Shown here in pieces: positions 13,479-17,881 of a stretch of DNA of 17,881 bases. The position numbers were made by a program, and so were the translations under genes. How positions within the stretch are numbered: the stretch's first letter is position 1; each line of letters opens with the position of its first letter. Source of the stretch: DASUZD01 sp036377055. Lineage in GTDB: Bacteria > Actinomycetota > Thermoleophilia > Gaiellales > Gaiellaceae. Location: contig DASUZD010000207.1 of NCBI GenBank assembly GCA_036377055.1, positions 1 to 17,881 of the forward strand, read 5' to 3'. The notes under the pieces are model-generated. The model made no database searches, was not told the origin of the DNA, and saw nothing but the letters and a program-made list of their open reading frames with translations.

Positions 13479-13791
13479 AGTGCAGCCGGCCGAGGAGCGC
13501 GTCGAGCGCCTTCTGGAGCGCGAACAGGACGATCACCGCGAGGACGGGCGACAGGTCGAGCGGCCCGAGCGACGGCACGACGCGCCGGAACAGGCGCAGG
13601 TAGGGGTCGCACACGTCGTAGAGGAACCGCTGGATCCGGTTCAGCCACGGCGAATAGGGCAGCCGGATCCAGGACGTGAGGATGAAGGCGAAGATGACGA
13701 GCACGTAGACGTAGATGAAGACGTCCACGAAGCTCTGGATCGAGCTGACCGTGTCGAAGAGCACGGGATTAGTGGCGACCGTTGCGCCCAC
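13477..13791 (-). CDS. YggT family membrane protein
   Basis: This is a 104-residue integral membrane protein with two hydrophobic segments (around FVDVFIYVYVLVIFAFILTSW and LSPVLAVIVLFALQKALDALL), separated by the family motif region RFLYDVCDPYLRLFRRVVPSLGPLDLSP. YggT proteins lie in the sepF-divIVA cluster of Gram-positives and probably act at the divisome, but no reaction is known. The start is uncertain: GTG 13791 is given, and GTG 13764 (nine codons later) gives a more usual length; neither has a clear ribosome-binding site. It lies 32 bases after the sepF stop when counted from 13791. Confidence 0.88.
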   Translation of the reverse strand: MGATVATNPVLFDTVSSIQSFVDVFIYVYVLVIFAFILTSWIRLPYSPWLNRIQRFLYDVCDPYLRLFRRVVPSLGPLDLSPVLAVIVLFALQKALDALLGRLH

Positions 13792-13823
13792 CGGAGAGGA
13801 GTTCGGCTCCAGGAGAGGGGTTC

Positions 13824-14372
13824 CTACGCCTGGTTGAAGAAGCCGCCGCGCTCGAGCAGGCGCGCCCGCTCCTCGGCGGAGACCTCGACATTTCGCGGCG
13901 TGAGCAGGAAGACCTTGTCGGCGACCCGCTGCATGCCGCCGTTCAGCGCGTAGGTGAGGCCGCTCGCGAAGTCGATCAGCCGCTTCGAGAGCTCGTTGTC
14001 GGCGCCCTGGAGGTTGAGGATCACCGGGACGCCGTCCTTGAACTTGTCGGCGATCTGCTGCGCGTCGTTGAAGCTGCGCGGCAGGACGAGGTGCACGCGG
14101 ACGGAGCTCGGCACGCTCTCCACCCCGCGGAGGCGCGGCGTCGCCGGTCGCAGGACGGCCGTCGGCTCGCGCTCGTAGTCGGGCTCGGGATCGCTCCAGT
14201 CGTCGGGGTCGCGGCGGCGGCGCGCGGGCGCGAGCCTGCGGACGTTCGGCCGCTCGCTGTACGTCCGCTGGAGCTCGTCGTGCGCGAGGTACCCCTCCTC
14301 GTCCCACTCCTCGTCCTCCTCGGCGATCCCGAAGTAGACGAGCGTGCGATTCCAGACGTCGGCGAAGCCCAC
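13824..14372 (-). CDS. sepF: Cell division protein SepF
   Basis: SepF tethers FtsZ to the membrane and organises the Z ring. The 182-residue protein opens with a short amphipathic, membrane-targeting-like segment (GFADVWNRTLVYFGI). A charged, disordered linker with Glu/Asp and Arg-rich stretches follows (about 18-85). The C-terminal SepF domain (about 90-165) has VRVHLVLPRSFNDAQQIADK, VPVILNLQGADNELSKRLID, and FASGLTYALNGGMQRVADKVFLLTP (read in parts). GTG 14372 gives the expected N-terminus. TAAAAT lies 10 bases upstream, so a very short leader is likely. In the usual order it would follow yggS directly, but here a plus-strand transporter gene intervenes. Confidence 0.95.
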   Translation of the reverse strand: MGFADVWNRTLVYFGIAEEDEEWDEEGYLAHDELQRTYSERPNVRRLAPARRRRDPDDWSDPEPDYEREPTAVLRPATPRLRGVESVPSSVRVHLVLPRSFNDAQQIADKFKDGVPVILNLQGADNELSKRLIDFASGLTYALNGGMQRVADKVFLLTPRNVEVSAEERARLLERGGFFNQA

Positions 14373-14382
14373 GGTGCGTCCG

Positions 14383-14388
14383 ATTTTA
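14383..14388 (-). promoter_or_regulatory. -10 box of the sepF-yggT-divIVA transcript
   Basis: Minus strand TAAAAT ends 10 bases before the sepF GTG (14372) in a GC-rich intergenic gap of 63 bases. The insertion of the MFS gene upstream makes a separate sepF promoter necessary. Confidence 0.55.
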
Positions 14389-14423
14389 GACCTGCCGCGC
14401 GCGAACCCTTCCACCCCTGCGGA

Positions 14424-14429
14424 TAGCCT
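14424..14429 (+). promoter_or_regulatory. -10 box of a leaderless MFS transporter transcript
   Basis: TAGCCT is followed by 6 bases and GTG 14436; there is no Shine-Dalgarno. It is divergent from the sepF promoter, about 36 bases apart. Confidence 0.45.
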
Positions 14430-14435
14430 CGGGCC

Positions 14436-15662
14436 GTGCGCCTGCCGGACGCGTTCGAGCCGCTGCGCGAGCGCGACTTCCGGCTGCTCTTCCTCGGCCA
14501 GGCGGTCTCGTGGCTCGGCACCGGAATGGTCGGCGTCGCACTCTCCTTCGCCGTCCTCGACGTCACGCACTCGGTCTCCGACCTCGGCTTCGTCTTCGCG
14601 GCGCGCTCGGTTCCGATGGTCGTCTTCCTGGTCGTCGGCGGGGTGTTCGCCGACCGGCTCCCGCGCCGCGGGGTGATGATCGCGGCGGACCTCGTCCGCC
14701 TCGGGAGCCAGGGCCTCCTCGCCGGGCTGCTCGTCGCGGGCGTCGCGCGGTTGTGGGAGATCGTCGTCCTCGTGACGATCGGCGGCGCCGCGACCGCGTT
14801 CTTCAACCCGGCCGTCACCGGCCTCGTCGCGCAGGTCGTGAGCCCGCAGCGCCTCCAGCAGGCGAACGCGCTGCGCTCGGTCTCTGCGTCGCTCGGCGGC
14901 GTGCTCGGGCCGGCGGTCGCGGGCGCGCTCGTCGCCACGGTCGGGGCCGGCTACGCCCTCGGAGTCGACGCCGCGACCTTCGGCGTCAGCGCCTACTACC
15001 TCGCGAGGCTGCGGCTGCCGCCGGACGAGCGCCTTCCCGCGCAGGCCGTGCTGCGCGACCTCGCCGACGGCTGGCGCGAGTTCAAGTCGCGGACGTGGCT
15101 GGTGACCGCGAACGTCGAGGCCGCGCTCGCGAACGCGCTCGTCCTCGCGCCGTACACCGTGCTCGGCCCGGTCGTCTCGAAACGCTCGCTCGGCGGGGCC
15201 GGCGCGTGGGCGGTGATATCGGCGGCGTTCGGAGCCGGGTCGATCCTGGGCGGCGTCGTCGCCTTGCGGTACCGGCCGCGCCGGCCGCTGCTCGTCGGCC
15301 TCGCGACGACGATCGTGAACGCACCGCTGCTCGCCTTCCTCGCGCTGCGTTTCGACGCGATCGCGGTCGCCGTCTTCGCGATCCTCGGCGGCGCGTCGCT
15401 CACGTTCCTGAACACGGTCTGGGAGACGACGATTCAGGAGCAGATCCCGGCTCGGTTCCTGTCGCGGATCACGGCGTACGATCTGTTCACGTCGATCGTC
15501 GCGTACCCGCTCGGCCTGGCGCTCGCGGGCATCCTCGCAGCGCATGTCCTCGGCGTCGGCGGGATGCTGTGGCTCGGCGCGGGAACGGCGGTGGCGCTGA
15601 GCACGGTGATCTTCTTCGTCCCCAGCATCCGCGAGCTGAGGTCGCGAGCTCAGTCGCCGTAG
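14436..15662 (+). CDS. Major facilitator superfamily transporter (EntS/MFS_3-like)
   Basis: This 408-residue integral membrane protein has about 11-12 predicted hydrophobic helices. The family loop between helices 2 and 3 is present (GGVFADRLPRRGVMIAADLVR in parts, matching GxxxDRxxRR). The N-terminus FEPLRERDFRLLFLGQAVSWLG and AFFNPAVTGLVAQVV are typical of the MFS_3/enterobactin-exporter-like drug efflux group. The substrate is not predictable. The start GTG 14436 is supported by the -10 box just before it. It is inserted in reverse orientation between yggS and sepF, two genes normally adjacent; its last 13 bases overlap the yggS stop region convergently. Confidence 0.92.
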   Translation: MRLPDAFEPLRERDFRLLFLGQAVSWLGTGMVGVALSFAVLDVTHSVSDLGFVFAARSVPMVVFLVVGGVFADRLPRRGVMIAADLVRLGSQGLLAGLLVAGVARLWEIVVLVTIGGAATAFFNPAVTGLVAQVVSPQRLQQANALRSVSASLGGVLGPAVAGALVATVGAGYALGVDAATFGVSAYYLARLRLPPDERLPAQAVLRDLADGWREFKSRTWLVTANVEAALANALVLAPYTVLGPVVSKRSLGGAGAWAVISAAFGAGSILGGVVALRYRPRRPLLVGLATTIVNAPLLAFLALRFDAIAVAVFAILGGASLTFLNTVWETTIQEQIPARFLSRITAYDLFTSIVAYPLGLALAGILAAHVLGVGGMLWLGAGTAVALSTVIFFVPSIRELRSRAQSP

Positions 15663-16228
15663 AGGACCGAGCCGACGCGGACGAGCGTCGCGCCCTCCTC
15701 GACCGCGACACGGTAGTCCTGGCTCGTGCCCATCGAGAGCTCTCGCAGGCCGTGCTGCTGCGCGAGCTCCCGTAGGCGGGTGAAGTACGGGCGCGAGGAC
15801 TCGGGATCGCTCGTCTCCGGCGGCATCGTCATCAGGCCGCGGACGTCGTCGTAGAGCTCGAGGAAGGCGGCGAGGTCGTCAGGCGCGATCCCCGACTTCG
15901 AGCTCTCGCCGGAGAGGTTCACCTCGACGAGGGCCGGGATCTCCAGCCGCCGCGCCGACGACTCCGAGTCCAGCGAGTGGCACAGCTCGCAGACGCGGTT
16001 CACGATCTTCGCCTTCCGGCTCTGGAGGTGGCCGATGAAGTGCCACCGGAACACGCCGCCGTACGCGGCGTGCTTCGCCTCGAGGTCCTGCGCACGGTTC
16101 TCGCCGACGACCTCGACGCCGGCCTCCGCGAGCACGGCCATGTCGTCGAGCGACACGTACTTCGTGGCCGCGACGACCGTGACCCCGGCGCCGACCTCCT
16201 CGCGGATCCGGAGGTAGCGCTCGCGCAC
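15650..16228 (-). CDS. YggS-family PLP homeostasis protein
   Basis: This family of single-domain pyridoxal-phosphate-binding proteins (YggS/PLPBP, often the gene next to sepF) buffers PLP. The 192-residue product has AATKYVSLDDM with Lys23 as PLP lysine, VVGENRAQDL, FRWHFIGHLQSRKAKIV, CHSLDSESSARRL, VEVNLSGESSKSGI and the C-terminal SMGTSQDYRVAVEEGATLVRVGSVLYG. It is some 25-30 residues shorter than typical members: the N-terminus is short (GTG 16228; upstream in-frame codons encode family-like SPDE but no start codon) and about ten residues are missing after SSARRL, where others have a helix. The core site is intact. It follows pgeF closely (4 bases between genes). Confidence 0.9.
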   Translation of the reverse strand: MRERYLRIREEVGAGVTVVAATKYVSLDDMAVLAEAGVEVVGENRAQDLEAKHAAYGGVFRWHFIGHLQSRKAKIVNRVCELCHSLDSESSARRLEIPALVEVNLSGESSKSGIAPDDLAAFLELYDDVRGLMTMPPETSDPESSRPYFTRLRELAQQHGLRELSMGTSQDYRVAVEEGATLVRVGSVLYGD

Positions 16229-16232
16229 CTCG

Positions 16233-16937
16233 TCAGGCGAGATAGCCGATCACGCCCTGGCCGCCGCGCGGCTTTCCGTCGCGCCGGTACGAGAAGAAGA
16301 GGTCCGCGCGGCACGACGTGCAGAGATCGATCCGCTCGACGGAGGAGCAGCCGGCGTCGCGCAGGGCGTGCTCGGCCGCCGCCCGCAGGTCGAGCCGGCC
16401 GCTGTGGGCGACTTCGCGGCCGAACCGCGCGCGGAACGGCTCGGCGACGTCCTCGCCGACCTCGTAGCAGCAGGGGCCGATCGAAGGCCCGATCGCCGCC
16501 GCCACCGGGCCGCCGCCGAGCGCCGCGACGCCCGCCTCGACGATTCCTCCGAGCAGGCCGCGCCAGCCGGCGTGAAGAACGCCGAGAGTAGGCCCGTCGC
16601 CGTTCGCGCGGACAAGCGCGATCGGCAGGCAGTCGGCTGTGAGTGCGAGCAGCGGCAGGTCGCGCTCGTCCGTCCAGATCCCGTCTCCGACCCGCTCGCC
16701 GCGCGAGCCGGCCGCGGCGCGGTGGACGAGAGCCGTGTGGCGCTGGAAGTTCATCGCGAGCCGATCAGGGTCGGCGCCGATCGCGGCGCAGGCGCGCGAG
16801 CGGTTCTCGTCCACGCGCTCCGGGTCGTCGCCCAGCATCCGACCGAGGTTGAGCGAGGCGTACGGGCCGTCGCTCACGCCGCCGACCCGCGTCGTGAACG
16901 CGACCTGGTACGGCCCGGGCGGCTCCCAGCGGATCAT
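16233..16937 (-). CDS. pgeF: Laccase-domain (YfiH/PgeF) purine nucleoside phosphorylase / editing factor
   Basis: The 234-residue protein belongs to the multicopper-oxidase-unrelated 'laccase domain' family, which has zinc-dependent purine nucleoside phosphorylase/adenosine deaminase activity and, in E. coli, removes mis-incorporated L-Ser from peptidoglycan precursors. Metal ligands are His67 (FQRHTALVH), Cys103 (TADCLP) and His122 (LHAGWRG). GPSIGPCCYEVG and the C-terminal CTSCRADLFFSYRRDG follow. ATG 16937 overlaps the tRNA nucleotidyltransferase stop (ATGA). Its place just before yggS and sepF matches the division cluster of actinobacteria. The exact in vivo substrate is not shown by the sequence. 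Confidence 0.94.
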   Translation of the reverse strand: MIRWEPPGPYQVAFTTRVGGVSDGPYASLNLGRMLGDDPERVDENRSRACAAIGADPDRLAMNFQRHTALVHRAAAGSRGERVGDGIWTDERDLPLLALTADCLPIALVRANGDGPTLGVLHAGWRGLLGGIVEAGVAALGGGPVAAAIGPSIGPCCYEVGEDVAEPFRARFGREVAHSGRLDLRAAAEHALRDAGCSSVERIDLCTSCRADLFFSYRRDGKPRGGQGVIGYLA

Positions 16938-17881
16938 CCGATCAGCTCCCGCGCGGCGGCGAGCTCCGAGTCGCGACCGTCGAGCTCGCCGTTCAGCTTC
17001 CGCCGGCGAAGCTCGGCGAGCACGGCGCCGACGCGCGGCGACTCGCCGAGGCCGAGCTGCGCGAGGTCGGAGCCGTCGATCTCGAGGCGCACGTCGCGCA
17101 GGCGGTCGAAGTACTCGTGCAGCGGCTGGAGCTCCGGCTCGAGGGCGAGCGCGAAGAGGGGCGCGTCCGGCGCGTACGGCTCGGCGAGCGCGACGACCTC
17201 GGACGGCGCGCGCGTCGTCCGAACCCGCTCGACGATCCGAGGGCCGACGGTGACGGCGAAGGCGATCCGCTCCGCATCGGCGCGACGCACCTTCATGCGC
17301 GAGAGCCAGTCGTAAAGCTCGTCCGGGGGCAGGCGGCGCGCCAGCACCGCGAGGCCGAGGCGCCAAGACGGAATCGGCAGCTCGTACCGGTCGCGAAGGT
17401 CACGGAGGCGGTCGAGCAGCGCCACGGCCTCGTCGTCGGCGGCGAGGTGCTGGTGGACGGCCTTGTCGGCGCCGAGCTCCGCCATGCGGAGGATCGCCGC
17501 GCCGGCGTCCCGCTCGTCGAGCAGCGTGACGAGCTCGTCGCCGAGCCGCGCCGACGAGAGGTCGCCGACGAAGCCCATCTCGAGAGCCGCGCGGGCGAGC
17601 CGCTCGGTACGTGCGCTCATGCGGAAGCCAAGGCGCGTCTCGTAGCGGATCGCGCGGAAGATCCGGGTCGGGTCGTCGATGAACGAGAGGTTGTGGAGGA
17701 TTCGGATCGTGCGCTGCTCGAGGTCGCGCCGCCCGCCGAACGGGTCGACGAGGCGCCCGAAGTCCTCGGCCTTGAGCGACGCGGCCATGGCGTTGATGGT
17801 GAAGTCGCGCCGGAACAGGTCCTCGCGGATCGTGGCGTGCTCGACCGTCGGGAGCGCCGCGGGCGCGTCGTAGAACTCCGT
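16934..17881 (-). CDS. CCA/poly(A)-polymerase-type tRNA nucleotidyltransferase, 5' end cut by window
   Basis: This is a class II nucleotidyltransferase acting on the 3' end of tRNA. The visible 315 residues begin inside the catalytic head with TEFYDAPAALPTVEHATI and REDLFRRDFTINAMA. The tail of the active-site domain follows (LVDPFGGRRDLEQRTIRILH), then the neck helix DDPTRIFRAIRYETRLGF. The rest is an all-helical C-terminal body ending ELAAARELIG. The signature catalytic GxGxRD/DxD lies upstream of base 17881. The wording ALPTVEHATIREDLFRRDF resembles the long tRNA nucleotidyltransferases that also carry DHH and CBS domains, but these parts, if present, are outside the window. It cannot be decided whether it adds CCA or only A. 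Its stop overlaps the pgeF start. Confidence 0.93.
   Translation of the reverse strand, partial: TEFYDAPAALPTVEHATIREDLFRRDFTINAMAASLKAEDFGRLVDPFGGRRDLEQRTIRILHNLSFIDDPTRIFRAIRYETRLGFRMSARTERLARAALEMGFVGDLSSARLGDELVTLLDERDAGAAILRMAELGADKAVHQHLAADDEAVALLDRLRDLRDRYELPIPSWRLGLAVLARRLPPDELYDWLSRMKVRRADAERIAFAVTVGPRIVERVRTTRAPSEVVALAEPYAPDAPLFALALEPELQPLHEYFDRLRDVRLEIDGSDLAQLGLGESPRVGAVLAELRRRKLNGELDGRDSELAAARELIG

Noticed and set aside
13824..15545. Very long minus-strand open frame extending sepF upstream through the MFS gene
   Set aside because: The upstream part is Arg/Glu/Asp low-complexity sequence antisense to a clear transporter. Only the last 182 codons encode SepF, which has its own GTG and -10 box.
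1..17881. CRISPR array, tRNA/rRNA genes, transposase or prophage genes
   Set aside because: No regularly spaced direct repeats, no recognisable tRNA or rRNA sequence, and no integrase, transposase or phage protein motifs were found on either strand.

Overview
The window comes from a very GC-rich chromosome with actinobacterial gene content. Signs of this are the S2 N-terminus (PVVSMRELLEAGVHFGHQ), the cell-division cluster pgeF-yggS-sepF-yggT-divIVA, GTG/TTG starts and leaderless-type promoters. The SepF, YggT and DivIVA types and the small secreted proteins suggest a deep-branching actinobacterium such as a member of the Thermoleophilia; this placement is inference from familiarity, not from a search. 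No tRNA, rRNA, CRISPR array, transposase or prophage was seen.

Layout. (1) Positions 1-6589, minus strand: a long operon-like run read from rpsB leftward: rpsB, tsf, pyrH, frr, uppS, cdsA, an alpha/beta hydrolase and dxr (3' end cut by the window). It covers translation factors, UMP kinase, ribosome recycling, undecaprenyl diphosphate synthesis, CDP-diacylglycerol synthesis and the first committed MEP isoprenoid step. Most junctions overlap by 4-8 bases. Exceptions are the hairpin-containing gaps around frr and an 89-bp inverted-repeat element between uppS and cdsA. (2) Positions 6742-10840, plus strand: an accessory block holding an RsbRD-like/GGDEF diguanylate cyclase (divergent from rpsB), a metzincin-type protease with a helix-hairpin-helix-like N-terminus and no signal peptide, a coupled HEAT-repeat-like protein, and two small secreted proteins of unknown function. 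(3) Positions 10837-14372, minus strand: sepF, yggT, divIVA, then a DUF167 gene, a TraR/DksA-type zinc-finger gene, lspA and rluD. (4) Positions 14436-15662, plus strand: an MFS transporter set inside the division cluster. (5) Positions 15650-17881, minus strand: a CCA-type tRNA nucleotidyltransferase (5' end cut by the window), pgeF and yggS.

Functionally the two minus-strand runs are core housekeeping: translation start-up and recycling, isoprenoid and phospholipid precursors, division and polar growth, and lipoprotein processing. The most unusual material is the plus-strand block, especially the intracellular-looking metzincin with its coupled HEAT-like partner. Also notable are the 89-bp element, the Ser-for-Asn change in the UppS active-site motif, the hydrolase embedded in the isoprenoid/lipid operon, and recurrent -10 boxes placed 6-7 bases before start codons.
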